From assembly GCA_024640085.1 (NCBI GenBank), contig JAHEFR010000002.1, positions 122,473 through 186,472 on the forward strand: a stretch of DNA of 64,000 nucleotides, given 5' to 3'. The notes under the pieces are model-generated. The model did not search any database, had not been told where the DNA came from, and saw nothing but the letters and a program-made list of their open reading frames with translations. The stretch comes from Gammaproteobacteria bacterium. GTDB taxonomy: Bacteria > Pseudomonadota > Gammaproteobacteria > Steroidobacterales > XN24. Below, one piece after another: positions 28,104-37,686 of the stretch (within the stretch, counting starts at the first letter, position 1; the number at the start of each line of letters is the position of its first letter). The translations under genes were made by a program, and so were the position numbers.

Positions 28104-28925
28104 CTATATATCGGGCTGCGGGAGCGATTCCAGGAACGCGATGAGCCCTTCAACATAGCGGCCTTGGTCGCGTAGATGGGCGTCATTGTGCGAGCCGTGC
28201 AGTTCCAGGAAAGCTCTCGGTTCGGCCGCGGCCTCGTAGATCGCCTGGCCGTGGCGGAACGGGATGATTTCGTCCTCGCGGCTATGGATCACCAGCACCG
28301 GACAGCGGGCTTCGCTAACGTAATCCCGGGTGGCGTGGGAGACCCGGCTCAACAGGCGGACCGGCAGCCAGGGATAAATGTCCGCCGCAATGTCCGGCAC
28401 GGAGGTGAAGGATGACTCGACGATGAGCCCCAGGGGCGTATGCCGGCTCGCCAGGCGGGAGGCGACAGAAGCGCCCAGTGAGCGTCCGAAGACAATGATC
28501 CGATCTGCCGGGACACCGCGCTGTTCCACCAGGTAGCGCCAGGCGGCCTCGGCGTCGCGATACATGCCTTCCTCGGTGGGCCGGCCGCCGCTTTGGCCGT
28601 AGCCCCGGTAATCGACGATCAGTACGGACAGTCCCAGGTCATGGAACTGGCGGATCGATTCCAGGCGGTGGGAGACGTTGCCGGCATTGCCGTGGAAGAA
28701 CAGCAGTACGATGGAGGACCGGGCCGGGACGAACCAGCCGTGCAACTTCACGTTGTCGGCGGTCACGGGGTAGACGTCCTCGAAGTCCATTCCCGCCTCC
28801 GCCGGCGACACACCGAGGTTTCGCCCTGGCGTGTCCGGCAGGTAGAGCATGCGGCCCTGCATCAGGTACACGAACCCAGCCACCAGACCGTAGCCGGCGG
28901 CGATTGTCAGGAGGAATTTGATCAT
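28104..28925 (-). CDS. alpha/beta hydrolase, ABHD13/BEM46-like
   Basis: This 273-residue protein has an N-terminal membrane helix (IKFLLTIAAGYGLVAGFVYLM) followed by an alpha/beta hydrolase domain facing the periplasm or membrane. The nucleophile elbow is GRSLGAS, the oxyanion segment is FFHGNAGNVSHR, the acid lies in HSREDEIIPF, and the histidine in HGSHNDAHL. The family is similar to BEM46/ABHD13 hydrolases of unknown substrate. It is a single gene flanked on both sides by related palindromic repeats, which is the notable feature of this locus. Confidence 0.88.
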   Translation of the reverse strand: MIKFLLTIAAGYGLVAGFVYLMQGRMLYLPDTPGRNLGVSPAEAGMDFEDVYPVTADNVKLHGWFVPARSSIVLLFFHGNAGNVSHRLESIRQFHDLGLSVLIVDYRGYGQSGGRPTEEGMYRDAEAAWRYLVEQRGVPADRIIVFGRSLGASVASRLASRHTPLGLIVESSFTSVPDIAADIYPWLPVRLLSRVSHATRDYVSEARCPVLVIHSREDEIIPFRHGQAIYEAAAEPRAFLELHGSHNDAHLRDQGRYVEGLIAFLESLPQPDI

Positions 28926-28953
28926 GGCTTACGACCAGGCTATGCGACTAATA

Positions 28954-29001
28954 GGGATCAGAGACGTATTTATCAGACCTGACAGATACGTCTCTGACCC
29001 C
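28954..29001. repeat. imperfect palindrome, REP-like
   Basis: The left arm GGGATCAGAGACGTAT (28954-28969) pairs with the right arm ATACGTCTCTGACCCC (28986-29001) with one mismatch, around a 16-base loop. It is immediately upstream of the hydrolase start and 22 bases downstream of the next minus-strand gene. It shares the GGGxTCxGAGxxxTATTT pattern with the palindrome at 27995-28048, so the two are copies of one repeat family. Confidence 0.8.
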
Positions 29002-29023
29002 ATCTGATTTACCCGCCCCGTCA

Positions 29024-29713
29024 TCACGATTCCGCGTCGGCGATAGACCGGATGTCCTCGGACTCAATCACCCGCACTCCCTCCGAGGGTTCGCGGACCA
29101 CCCGCGCCATGGCGCGGGCGACCTGATCGGCAGCGATGGGACGGACGCGGCCCAGGCTGCCCACCATGAACGGCGATAATGCACTGAGCAGCGCGCCGCC
29201 GATCCTCTCTCCAAGGCGTAGCTCCAGACGGTCACCAGTCAGCAACGACGGTCGCAATATCACAATACAGGCCACGCCAGCGGTGATCAGGTCCCGCTCG
29301 GTTTCCCCCTTCACCCGCAGGTAGAAATTGCTGCTGCCCTGGTCCGCGCCAAGAGACGAGACCACGGCGAGAACGCGGGCGCCGGTCCCGGCCGCGAACC
29401 TTGCGAACGCCAGGGTGCAATCGTGGTCGACCCGGCGGAACGCTGCCTTGCTGCCGGCCTTCCTGATGGTAGTGCCGAGGCAGGAGAATGCGACGTCGAC
29501 GCTGCCGATCGCCGGCGCCAGGTCCTCGAGCCGATCGAAGTCGGCCAGGTGTTCCCGGATGGACCCACTGGCGATCCCCAGGGGACGGCGCACGAGCAGG
29601 TGGATCCGATCGTAATCGTTCGACGTCAGGAGGCGGGCCACGAGAGCGCGCCCCACCAGACCGCTGGCCCCGGCGACCAGCGCGCTGCGCGCCATCTGGC
29701 GAGAGCTACTCAA
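29024..29713 (-). CDS. NAD(P)-binding oxidoreductase, HTATIP2-like
   Basis: This 229-residue atypical SDR-fold protein has the nucleotide-binding motif ALVAGASGLVGRALVARLL, followed by VDVAFSCLGTTIRKAGSKAAF and RPSLLTGDRLELRLGERIGG, which resemble bacterial proteins related to TIP30/HTATIP2 and YwnB-like NAD(P)H-binding proteins. No catalytic YxxxK is evident. Start is TTG 29713, overlapping the previous gene as TTGA, or ATG 29695. Substrate and pathway are unknown. Confidence 0.85.
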   Translation of the reverse strand: MSSSRQMARSALVAGASGLVGRALVARLLTSNDYDRIHLLVRRPLGIASGSIREHLADFDRLEDLAPAIGSVDVAFSCLGTTIRKAGSKAAFRRVDHDCTLAFARFAAGTGARVLAVVSSLGADQGSSNFYLRVKGETERDLITAGVACIVILRPSLLTGDRLELRLGERIGGALLSALSPFMVGSLGRVRPIAADQVARAMARVVREPSEGVRVIESEDIRSIADAES

Positions 29714-30381
29714 GTCAGCGGCGTCAGCACGATCTCCACGCGCCGGTTCAGGGCGCGGCCCCCGGGCGTGTCATTTGGGGCGATGGGCCGGGTCTGGCCC
29801 ATACCGGTGACGACCAGTCGCTGGGGGACGACCTCCCGGCTCATCAGGTAATCGGCCACGCTCCGGGCGCGGCGGATGGAGAGGCCCTGGTTATAGTCCA
29901 CCGAACCGGTACTGTCGGTGTGGCCGATCACGTCGACATAGGTCTGATCGTACTCGTTCAGCACGATGGCGACGGAATCGAGGACTTCATAAAAGCCGGA
30001 GGAAATATCAGCGGAATCGCTGGCGAAGGTCACGTTGCCCGGCATATTCAGGATGATCTGGTTACCGCTCTTGGTGACGCTGACGCCCGTAGCCCGCAAT
30101 CTCTGGCGCAGGGCCTCGGCCTCTCGGTCCATATAGTTGCCGACCGCCGCCCCGACCAGCGCCCCGATGCCGGCCCCGATAATGGTGGCCTTGCGGCTTC
30201 CGCCGACCACTACCCCCGCCACCGCGCCCGCGGCGGCGCCGATCCCCGCGCCCTTCGCCGTGCGACTGGTCTCGGGTTGGTCCGTATAGGGATCCAGGGT
30301 CTGGCATCCGGCCATGGCGACCGCAGCTGCCACGGCCGCGACCAGGGCCAGCCGGCTCCGGCAAATAGCATGGATCGTCAT
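29710..30381 (-). CDS. OmpA family lipoprotein (YiaD-like)
   Basis: This 223-residue envelope protein has a signal peptide with lipobox (AAVAMAGC), a glycine-zipper region (GAGIGAAAGAVAGVVVGG and GAGIGALVGAAVGNYMDRE), and a C-terminal OmpA-like peptidoglycan-binding domain with VDVIGHTDSTGSVDYNQGLS and RRARSVADYLM. It resembles YiaD and related stress-linked lipoproteins. It is the upstream partner of the NAD-binding gene, which it overlaps by four bases, so both are likely expressed together. Confidence 0.92.
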   Translation of the reverse strand: MTIHAICRSRLALVAAVAAAVAMAGCQTLDPYTDQPETSRTAKGAGIGAAAGAVAGVVVGGSRKATIIGAGIGALVGAAVGNYMDREAEALRQRLRATGVSVTKSGNQIILNMPGNVTFASDSADISSGFYEVLDSVAIVLNEYDQTYVDVIGHTDSTGSVDYNQGLSIRRARSVADYLMSREVVPQRLVVTGMGQTRPIAPNDTPGGRALNRRVEIVLTPLT

Positions 30382-30405
30382 CGGGTCTCTCCGTGCAAGC
30401 GAAAA

Positions 30406-31158
30406 TTACTGTTGAGGAGCGGCCATCGGTCCAGGACCGGTCCGGGCCGGAACGGCTGCCGCGCCGAAGGGCTGGAGCATCAGCGGTGCAGGAAATACCC
30501 AGCTGGGATCGGGCAGATATTCCAGCATGAGATTGATCCTGGGAGTGTCCCCGCGGTTATGCACCGCATGCTCCCACCGATTGTTGAAATCGTAGGCAAC
30601 GCCCGGGGTCATCACGAATTCCGTGTCATCGATGGTGTACACGCACTGGGGGCAGTCGCTGATCGCCACGTGTATCCGGTGGGCGCGGCTGGCCAGGGCC
30701 TGTCCGTCCTTGTGCGGATTGATGACTGCCCCAGGCAGCAGCCGCACGAACAGCGCCCTAGTCAGCACGCCACCAGGGGTGGCGATCGGCTCGATCACCT
30801 GGGCGATGATGGGGAGCACCCTGACCTGCCAGTGGAACCAGTCGGGGAAGGTGTAGACGCAGGTATCGCTGTTGCGTTCCTCCATGACGGGCAATAGGGG
30901 CCGGCCGTCTCGGCCGTTTCGCCTGGCCCAGTCCATGAGAGATTCGGCCAGTGTCTTGAATCCCCTTTTCGAATACGCGGGAATCCATTCGTGACGCATG
31001 ACGATGGAGTCCGCGGAGCAGTGAGCGCTGTCCCCGGCCAGCGAGGCGCGCCGGACCGGCCGGGCGTCCCAGCCAGCGTCATCCAGCGCTAGAAGCTCGG
31101 CCTGGATCGAACTCACGTCCAGCCGGGTCAGCTCTCTGTAAGGTACGCCGATATCCAA
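30406..31158 (-). CDS. aspartyl/asparaginyl beta-hydroxylase-like protein
   Basis: This 250-residue protein matches the aspartyl/asparaginyl beta-hydroxylase fold of Fe(II)/2-oxoglutarate dioxygenases. The iron ligands are seen in NPHKDGQ (HxD) and in WEHAVHN, and the 2-oxoglutarate arginine in TPRINLML. The N-terminal part VSSIQAELLALDDAGWD is a typical lead-in. Bacterial members act on small molecules or proteins that are mostly unknown. It stands between folA and the OmpA lipoprotein gene with 24- and 41-base gaps. Confidence 0.85.
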   Translation of the reverse strand: MDIGVPYRELTRLDVSSIQAELLALDDAGWDARPVRRASLAGDSAHCSADSIVMRHEWIPAYSKRGFKTLAESLMDWARRNGRDGRPLLPVMEERNSDTCVYTFPDWFHWQVRVLPIIAQVIEPIATPGGVLTRALFVRLLPGAVINPHKDGQALASRAHRIHVAISDCPQCVYTIDDTEFVMTPGVAYDFNNRWEHAVHNRGDTPRINLMLEYLPDPSWVFPAPLMLQPFGAAAVPARTGPGPMAAPQQ

Positions 31159-31199
31159 GTCGCCTCCGACGAAATCCCGGGCAGTCCCGTAATCTTAAC

Positions 31200-31733
31200 T
31201 CAGCCCCCCGATCCGGGGGCGCGCCGGGCGAACTCGAGGAAATCCATGGCGTAGGGATTGCGGTCGTCGGCGGCACGCCTTTCCCGGCCCACCTCCTGCC
31301 ATTCCCGGGGATCGACAGCCGGGAAGAACGTGTCACCTTCCGGCGCGGCGTGGACCCGGGTCAGCAAGATGCGTTGGGCGCCGGGCAACGCTTGCGCGTA
31401 AACCGCCCCACCGCCGATGACCATCAGTTCCGGCGCACCCATCCCGGCGGCAACGTCTATCGCCTCGTCCAGCGATCTCACGGTCCGGCAGCCGTCGGCA
31501 CGGTAATCCGGATCCCTCGACAGGACCAGATTCGGCCGATCCGGGAGAGGTCGGCCGATGGACTCGTGAGTGCGACGGCCCATCAGGACGGGTTTCCCCA
31601 GGGTGAGGCGCTTGAAGCGGGCCAGATCAGCCGGCAGGTGCCAGGGCATGCGGCCATCGACGCCGATCACACCGTTGCTCGCAGCCGCCACCACCAGCGT
31701 GATACGCGGAACTGATTCTCTCGGGTCGTCCAT
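31200..31733 (-). CDS. folA: dihydrofolate reductase
   Basis: FolA reduces dihydrofolate to tetrahydrofolate with NADPH and regenerates the cofactor used by the neighbouring thymidylate synthase. The 177-residue protein has ITLVVAAASNGVIGVDGRMP, the WHLPADLARFK substrate loop with Asp, GKPVLMGRRTHESIGRPLP, and the NADP-loop VIGGGAVYAQALP. It follows thyA by 13 bases. The frame starts with about ten residues before the family core. Confidence 0.97.
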   Translation of the reverse strand: MDDPRESVPRITLVVAAASNGVIGVDGRMPWHLPADLARFKRLTLGKPVLMGRRTHESIGRPLPDRPNLVLSRDPDYRADGCRTVRSLDEAIDVAAGMGAPELMVIGGGAVYAQALPGAQRILLTRVHAAPEGDTFFPAVDPREWQEVGRERRAADDRNPYAMDFLEFARRAPGSGG

Positions 31734-31746
31734 CGCGACGGAAACT

Positions 31747-32580
31747 TCAGACGGAGATCGGGGCGGGGATGCCCGGATCGGGCTCGTATAATTCGATGGC
31801 GAAATCCTCGAATCGATAATCGAATATCGACGCCGGCCGTCGCGTGATCATCAGCCGGGGCAGCGACCGCGGCCGGCGCGCAAGCTGCATGTCCGCCTGA
31901 TTCAGGTGATTCAGATAGAGATGCACGTCCCCCCCGGTCCAGACGAAGTCCCCGGGCTCCAGGTCGCACTGCTGGGCGATCATACAGGTCAGCAGCGCAT
32001 AAGACGCGATGTTGAACGGTACGCCGAGGAAAACGTCGCAGCTGCGCTGATAGAGCTGGCAGGACAGCCGGCCGTCCCCGACCCAGAACTGGAAAAGGCA
32101 GTGGCAGGGTGCCAGTGCCATCTTGCCGGCACGCACGTTGTCCTGGGGACTGATGGATTCGTCGGGCAGATCGGCTGGATTCCAGGCGACGACGATGATC
32201 CGGCGGGAGTCCGGATTGCTCCGAATCTGCCCGATCACCTGGGAGATCTGGTCTACCGACTCGCCCCCGGGGCATGGCCACGCCCGCCACTGACGCCCGT
32301 AGACCGGCCCCAGTTCGCCCTTGTCGGTGGCCCACTCGTCCCAGATACGGACCCCGTTTTCCCTGAGGTAACGGATATTGGTTTCGCCCTTCAGGAACCA
32401 CAGCAGCTCATGGACGATAGACCTGATGTGCAGCTTCTTGGTAGTCAGCAGCGGGAAGCCCTGCGAAAGGTCGAATCGCATCTGGTGGCCGAAGACGGAC
32501 AGGGTCCCGGTGCCGGTACGATCCTCCTTCCTCAGGCCGTTTGTCCGGATGTGAGCCAGCAGGTCGAGATACTGTTGCAT
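31747..32580 (-). CDS. thyA: thymidylate synthase
   Basis: ThyA methylates dUMP to dTMP using methylenetetrahydrofolate. The 277-residue protein begins [20 protein letters not shown] and contains the catalytic Cys in [14 protein letters not shown], the [10 protein letters not shown] phosphate-binding motif, and the C-terminal [17 protein letters not shown]. It starts two bases after the lgt stop and precedes folA, in the usual lgt-thyA-folA order. Confidence 0.98.
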   Translation of the reverse strand: MQQYLDLLAHIRTNGLRKEDRTGTGTLSVFGHQMRFDLSQGFPLLTTKKLHIRSIVHELLWFLKGETNIRYLRENGVRIWDEWATDKGELGPVYGRQWRAWPCPGGESVDQISQVIGQIRSNPDSRRIIVVAWNPADLPDESISPQDNVRAGKMALAPCHCLFQFWVGDGRLSCQLYQRSCDVFLGVPFNIASYALLTCMIAQQCDLEPGDFVWTGGDVHLYLNHLNQADMQLARRPRSLPRLMITRRPASIFDYRFEDFAIELYEPDPGIPAPISV

Positions 32581-32582
32581 GG

Positions 32583-33371
32583 TCAGGCGATATGGGTCCG
32601 GGCGGGGTGACGGTAGGCAAGCAGCACGAGAATCAGGCCCAGGATGATCATGGGGCTGGAAAGTACCTGGCCCATGGTCAGCCAGCCGAAAGCCAGATAT
32701 CCGAGTTGGGCATCGGGGACGCGAACGAACTCCACCGCAAAGCGGAACAGCCCGTAGAAGAGCAGGAACGCTCCCGAGACGGCCTTCACCGGCGGGCGCC
32801 GCGAGGAATAGGTCCAGAGTATGGCGAACAGGACGAAGCCCTCGAGGATCCCTTCATAGAGCTGCGAAGGATGTCTCGGCACGCCGCCAACGACGAAAGC
32901 CCAGGGCACGTCGGTGGCCTTGCCCCACAGTTCTCCGTTAATGAAGTTCCCCATCCGGCCGCAGAAAAGCCCGAGAGGCGCGAGGGGGGCGAGGAAATCC
33001 GACACCTCGAAAAAGCCCTTGCCGATCCGGCGGCCGTAAAGCCAGAGACAGAGGGCGACCCCCAGGAGACCCCCATGGAAGGACATGCCGCCCTCCCAGA
33101 TGCGGAGAATCGCCACGGGATCGTGTAACCAGGTGTCGGCCCCGTAGAACAGCATGTAGCCGATCCGGGCTCCGAGGATGAGACCGAGGGCCGAATAGAA
33201 GATCAGGTCGTCCACCCACTCGAGCTTCCAGCCAAACTCCGGCCGCTTCGCTCGGCTGCGGGCGAGGAGCCAGGCGATGGCGAAACCGGCCAGATACATC
33301 AGCCCATACCAGCGGATCTTCAGTGGCCCGAGGGCGAGGGCTACGGGATCGATATCGGGGTAGGCGATCAT
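32583..33371 (-). CDS. lgt: prolipoprotein diacylglyceryl transferase
   Basis: Lgt adds diacylglycerol from phosphatidylglycerol to the lipobox cysteine of preprolipoproteins, such as the RlpA and OmpA lipoproteins of this window. The 262-residue polytopic protein starts [20 protein letters not shown] and has the [17 protein letters not shown] motif and the Lgt signature [13 protein letters not shown]. The frame is open 33 codons upstream, but that part is not family-like. Confidence 0.96.
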   Translation of the reverse strand: MIAYPDIDPVALALGPLKIRWYGLMYLAGFAIAWLLARSRAKRPEFGWKLEWVDDLIFYSALGLILGARIGYMLFYGADTWLHDPVAILRIWEGGMSFHGGLLGVALCLWLYGRRIGKGFFEVSDFLAPLAPLGLFCGRMGNFINGELWGKATDVPWAFVVGGVPRHPSQLYEGILEGFVLFAILWTYSSRRPPVKAVSGAFLLFYGLFRFAVEFVRVPDAQLGYLAFGWLTMGQVLSSPMIILGLILVLLAYRHPARTHIA

Positions 33372-33498
33372 GGGCGCGTAGTTTAGCAGTAGCGTCTGCC
33401 GCTGAAAGGGCAAGGCGCCGTCCCGGGCCACGGAGCGGCGGCCAGCGCATATCCGGAGCACAATGTCCACACCGGCACGAGTCGAGGAGGACCGAAAT

Positions 33499-33858
33499 AT
33501 GTCACAGCGAGATCAGGACCGGAGGATCGACTACATCGAGTTTCCGACAAGCGATGTCGGGCGGTCCCGGGCCTTCTATGAGAACGTCTTCGGCTGGAAT
33601 TTCCAGAACTGGGGACCGGACTACAGCAGCTTCGAGGACGGCCGGCTGAGTGGCGGATTGCGAAAATCCGCAACCACCGCGGCCGAGACTCCCCTGGTCG
33701 TGATCTACGCGATCGATCTGGCGGCGGCGGAAGCGTCGGTAAGAGCCCACGGCGGTGTCATCACGGAACCCGTGTTTTCGTTCCCCGGAGGACGGCGCTT
33801 CCATTTCCGGGACCCCGCCGGGCACATCCTCGCCGTCTGGTCCGACGTCGGTGAGTGA
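33499..33858 (+). CDS. VOC family (glyoxalase-like) protein
   Basis: This 119-residue vicinal-oxygen-chelate protein has two beta-alpha-beta-beta-beta halves: IDYIEFPTSDVGRSRAFYEN with VFGWNF, and FPGGRRFHFRDPAGHILAVWS with the metal-ligand Glu/His positions partly present. The start at 33499 is chosen because GAGGAGG lies eight bases upstream; an upstream in-frame ATG at 33463 lacks this. Members of the family include lyases and resistance proteins, and no substrate can be named. It is a lone gene between lgt and rlmI, both on the other strand. Confidence 0.87.
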   Translation: MSQRDQDRRIDYIEFPTSDVGRSRAFYENVFGWNFQNWGPDYSSFEDGRLSGGLRKSATTAAETPLVVIYAIDLAAAEASVRAHGGVITEPVFSFPGGRRFHFRDPAGHILAVWSDVGE

Positions 33859-33877
33859 CTATCGGGGCGTGCTTCCC

Positions 33878-35077
33878 TCAGGCGTCGGCCGGGACGACCC
33901 GGCAGAAGACGGCCTTCAGGTACCGGGTCTCGACGATCGACGGATGGACAGGATGATCGGCCGACTGGCCCCCGACCTCCAGCACCTGGATGCTGCGGGA
34001 GATGTGGCGGGCGGCCCGCTGGAGGGCTGCCAGCAGGTCGTCGAGCGGAAGATGATGGGAGCAGCTGCAACTCACGAGCCAGCCGTCCCTGTCGAGCAAC
34101 AACATGGCGAGCTGATTGATTCGCTGGTAGGCGGCCAGGCCCTGCTTGTAGTCCTTGCGTCGTTTGATGAAGGCCGGCGGATCCACGATCACCGCATCAA
34201 AGGACCGGCCCTCGTCCCGCAAATGCCGCAGCACGTCGAAAGCATTGCCGTGGTGCGTCCGGGTCGGCAGGCCCAGCCGCCTGCCCTCCGCCTCCACCCA
34301 CCCCAGGGCCTGGGCGGACGAGTCCACGAACGTCGCATCCGCCCCGCGGCTGGCGGCCCCCAGTCCCCAGGCCCCTGTATAGCAGAACACATCGAGGACC
34401 CTGGCCGCCGGGTAGCGCGCGAACCTGTGACGGTTGTCCTGCTGGTCGAAGAACCAGCCGGTCTTCTGCCCCGCGTGCAGGGGCGCCATGAATTCCAGCG
34501 CGCCCTCCGCCACCGGCACCAGCTCCGGCACCTCCCCGGTGGCCACCTCCACGTACTTGTCCAAGGCTTCCATATCCCTGGCACCGCTGTCGTTGCGCCA
34601 CAGGACCCCGCGCGGCTCGACAACGGCGGTAATGGCGTCCATTACCTGGCCCTTCATGGCTTCCATGGTCGCGGTGCCGGCCTGCAGCACCAAGTAGTCA
34701 CCGAATCGGTCAGCCACCAGCCCGGGGACGCCGTCCGACTCGCCGAACAGGAGCCGGTAACATCCCGTTGCATACAGCCGGCTGCGCAGCGCCAGCGCGA
34801 GGTTGAGCCGATGCTTCAGCCAGCCGGCCCCTGGAGCCCGGTCGGGATCCCGGCTCAGGATGCGGGCGGCGATGAGCGTGTGGGGATTGACGCCCGCGTA
34901 ACCCAGGAATCGCCCCCGATCCGACACCACGCGCACGATCTCTCCCGCCACGAGGTCCTTGACGGGCGTGGCGAGGGTATCGATCTCGTTACTGTAGATC
35001 CACAGGTGCCCTGCCCTGACCCGGCGATCCTCGCGGGGTCTGAGCTTCAGTTCGGGTGGACCTGGCACTGCTGTCAT
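33878..35077 (-). CDS. rlmI: 23S rRNA (cytosine1962-C5)-methyltransferase
   Basis: RlmI methylates C1962 of 23S rRNA. The 399-residue protein has an N-terminal PUA domain (RRVRAGHLWIYSNEID), a Rossmann SAM-binding core (RVLDVFCYTGAWGLGAASRG) and the motif IV segment FDAVIVDPPAFIKRRKDY, followed by WLVSCSCSHHL. ATG 35077 with AGGA upstream is preferred over ATG 35104. It is divergent from the YyaL-like gene with a 74-base spacer. Confidence 0.93.
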   Translation of the reverse strand: MTAVPGPPELKLRPREDRRVRAGHLWIYSNEIDTLATPVKDLVAGEIVRVVSDRGRFLGYAGVNPHTLIAARILSRDPDRAPGAGWLKHRLNLALALRSRLYATGCYRLLFGESDGVPGLVADRFGDYLVLQAGTATMEAMKGQVMDAITAVVEPRGVLWRNDSGARDMEALDKYVEVATGEVPELVPVAEGALEFMAPLHAGQKTGWFFDQQDNRHRFARYPAARVLDVFCYTGAWGLGAASRGADATFVDSSAQALGWVEAEGRRLGLPTRTHHGNAFDVLRHLRDEGRSFDAVIVDPPAFIKRRKDYKQGLAAYQRINQLAMLLLDRDGWLVSCSCSHHLPLDDLLAALQRAARHISRSIQVLEVGGQSADHPVHPSIVETRYLKAVFCRVVPADA

Positions 35078-35151
35078 GACGCGTCCTGCGGGTATACCGA
35101 GCATCGGTTATAGTGCGCGAGTTTACCCGAAGCCCTCCGACTTGATACCTC

Positions 35152-37221
35152 ATGAGCGAACCAGGAAACCGCCTGACTGGCGAGACCAGTCCCTACCTCC
35201 TCCAGCACGCGGACAACCCGGTGCAATGGCATCCCTGGTCCGACGAGGCACTGGAACTGGCGCGTCGCGAGGACAAGCCGATACTCCTCTCCATTGGCTA
35301 TTCTGCCTGTCACTGGTGTCACGTGATGGCCCACGAGTCCTTCGAGGATGCGTCGACGGCCGAGTTGATGAACCGGCTGTTCGTCAACATCAAGGTGGAC
35401 CGGGAGGAACGTCCGGACCTGGACAAGGTGTATCAGCTGGCACACCAGATGCTCGTGCAGCGGCCGGGGGGCTGGCCCCTGACCATGTTCCTGGCGCCGC
35501 AGGACCTGGCGCCCTTTTTCGGCGGCACCTATTTCCCGGACAAGGCGCGCCACGGCATGCCCGCCTTCACTGACGTCCTGGCCCGGGTGGCGACCTACTA
35601 CCGGGAACATCGCGAAGAGATCGGTCGGCAGGCGGACGCAGTCAGGGAGGTCTTTGGGCGGATTTCGACGGTGGACAACAGCGACGATGTGACGCTGGAC
35701 GAGCGTCTGCTGGATCAGGCGCGCCGGGCGCTCGGTGAAAATTTCGAATCGCGTTTCGGCGGCTTTGGCCATGCGCCAAAATTCCCCCATCCGACCAGCA
35801 TCGAGCGCCTCCTGCGTCACTGGCGCAGGACGTCGGCTACCGAGGATCCGGATCTGGAAGCGCTTTACATGGCGACTTTCACCCTACAGAGCATGGCGAC
35901 GGGCGGAATCTACGATCAGCTCGGCGGCGGGTTCTGCCGGTACTCCGTGGACGAGGCCTGGATGATCCCGCACTTCGAGAAGATGCTTTACGACAACGGC
36001 CCGCTGCTGGCCCTTTACGCCCAGCTGTGGGCAGTGACGAACGAGGCGCTGTTCTGCCGGGTGGCATCGGAGACCGGTGACTGGGTCATCCGGGAGATGC
36101 AATCTCCCGAGGGCGGATATTTCTCCACGCTGGATGCGGACTCCGAGGGCGAGGAAGGACGTTTCTATGTCTGGGACCGAAATGAGGTGGAGAACATCCT
36201 GGACGAGGACGAATACTCGCCGTTCGCCGCCGTCTACGGTCTGGACCGCAGACCCAATTTCGAAGGTCGCTGGCATCTACACACCTACCGCACCGCCTCC
36301 GACATCGCCAACGAAGCGGGGATCGGGACGGATGAAGTGGAGTCGGCCCTGTCCCGCGCCCGGGCGAAACTGCTTGCCTCCCGCGAGGCTCGGGTTCGCC
36401 CCGGCCGGGACGAGAAGGTCCTGACGGCGTGGAACGGGCTGATGATCCGGGGAATGGCGGTTGCCGCACGCCACCTGCAGCGCCGGGATTTCGCAGAGTC
36501 CGCGACCGGGGCACTGGAGTTCGTGCGCCAGCGCCTGTGGGACGGCAGTCGGCTGAAGGCGTGCTGGAAGGATGGGCGCGCACGTTTCCCGGCTTATCTC
36601 GATGATTATGCGTTCATGCTCGACGGCACGCTGGAGTTGCTCCAGCTCCGATGGCGCGGGGAGTGGCTGACGTTCGCGGCCGGCCTGGCCGACGCCATGC
36701 TCGAGCACTTCCAGGACCATGACCACGGCGGGTTTTTCTTTACCGCCGACGATCACGAGGCTCTGCTGCACCGGCCGAGGCCCATCGCCGACGAAGCCCT
36801 GCCGTCCGGTAATGGGGTGGCGGCCCAGTCACTCGCCCGGCTGGGATACCTGCTCGGCGAGCCCCGCTACCTGGAGGCCGCGGAGCGGACGCTGAGGATG
36901 GCCGCGGGCGCCCTCGTTGAGATGCCCCACGCCCACTGTTCGCTGCTGACCGCCCTGGAGGAGTATCTGGCACCGCCGGAGACCATCATCATCAGGGGAG
37001 AGCCGGAATCGGCCGAGGAATGGCGGCACATGGCCAGCCTTGTGTTTAGCCCCGGACGCCAGATTTTCGCCATCCCCACGGCGGAACGGGACCTCCCGGA
37101 AGGGCTGGCGGCCAAGGCGCCGGCCGAGGGAACGGTGGCTTATCTGTGTCGCGGGACGGTGTGCGCGGCGCCCGTCACATCCCTTTCGGCGCTGACGGCA
37201 TCCCTGCGCGCGTCAGTCTGA
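35152..37221 (+). CDS. thioredoxin domain-containing DUF255/YyaL protein
   Basis: This 689-residue protein belongs to the YyaL/SPATA20 family. The N-terminal DUF255 domain is thioredoxin-like, with the CxxC in [16 protein letters not shown], and starts with the family [20 protein letters not shown]. The rest is an alpha/alpha six-barrel typical of glycoside hydrolases and epimerases ([33 protein letters not shown]). The function is not known for any bacterial member. The start ATG follows TACCTC without a strong ribosome site. Its last nine bases overlap the 3' end of the opposite-strand gene. Confidence 0.93.
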   Translation: MSEPGNRLTGETSPYLLQHADNPVQWHPWSDEALELARREDKPILLSIGYSACHWCHVMAHESFEDASTAELMNRLFVNIKVDREERPDLDKVYQLAHQMLVQRPGGWPLTMFLAPQDLAPFFGGTYFPDKARHGMPAFTDVLARVATYYREHREEIGRQADAVREVFGRISTVDNSDDVTLDERLLDQARRALGENFESRFGGFGHAPKFPHPTSIERLLRHWRRTSATEDPDLEALYMATFTLQSMATGGIYDQLGGGFCRYSVDEAWMIPHFEKMLYDNGPLLALYAQLWAVTNEALFCRVASETGDWVIREMQSPEGGYFSTLDADSEGEEGRFYVWDRNEVENILDEDEYSPFAAVYGLDRRPNFEGRWHLHTYRTASDIANEAGIGTDEVESALSRARAKLLASREARVRPGRDEKVLTAWNGLMIRGMAVAARHLQRRDFAESATGALEFVRQRLWDGSRLKACWKDGRARFPAYLDDYAFMLDGTLELLQLRWRGEWLTFAAGLADAMLEHFQDHDHGGFFFTADDHEALLHRPRPIADEALPSGNGVAAQSLARLGYLLGEPRYLEAAERTLRMAAGALVEMPHAHCSLLTALEEYLAPPETIIIRGEPESAEEWRHMASLVFSPGRQIFAIPTAERDLPEGLAAKAPAEGTVAYLCRGTVCAAPVTSLSALTASLRASV

Positions 37222-37686
37222 ATCTGCCGCCAGCAGGCGCCCGATCACGGCCCGCGCGTATGCCCATGCTTCCGGCCAGCCGCTGAGCCGGGGCCCGGCC
37301 ACGTTAAGGACGCCGATGCGGTTCCCGGCCAGAAACTCCCGCACCTGTCGGACGGCTTCCGGAATTGCGGTCTTCTCCGCGTCCACCACAAGGCAGGGTC
37401 GACCGAGGGTTGCGCAGATCTGGCTTGTGAGGAGCGTGCCACCGGAGGGCGCTCCCGGACACAGGATCAGGGTGCCGTCGCTTTCCGCCACATTCCGCCG
37501 CGTCCGCACCGCCGGGTCGGCCGTCTCCGTCTCTACCAGCGGGTAGTAGTCCGAAATCCGGCCGTCTTCGGCAACCCTTCCCGCCGGACACCAACCACCA
37601 CAAAGCCATTGGGCATCCAGGGCAGCGTCGAGAGCGCCGCGGTCCACGCCTGCCTGTCCGCCGCTGACGATCTTCGCCGGTCTCAC
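37213..37686 (-). CDS. cpYpsA-related SLOG family protein
   Basis: This 157-residue Rossmann-like protein belongs to the putative molybdenum carrier/cpYpsA group of the SLOG superfamily. It starts [18 protein letters not shown], the family nucleotide-binding region, and has [18 protein letters not shown] and [19 protein letters not shown] proteins bind nucleotides or nucleotide-like ligands; the molybdenum label is historical, and no role is known here. It starts at GTG overlapping the thioesterase stop (GTGA) and so is coupled to it. Confidence 0.87.
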   Translation of the reverse strand: MRPAKIVSGGQAGVDRGALDAALDAQWLCGGWCPAGRVAEDGRISDYYPLVETETADPAVRTRRNVAESDGTLILCPGAPSGGTLLTSQICATLGRPCLVVDAEKTAIPEAVRQVREFLAGNRIGVLNVAGPRLSGWPEAWAYARAVIGRLLAADSD

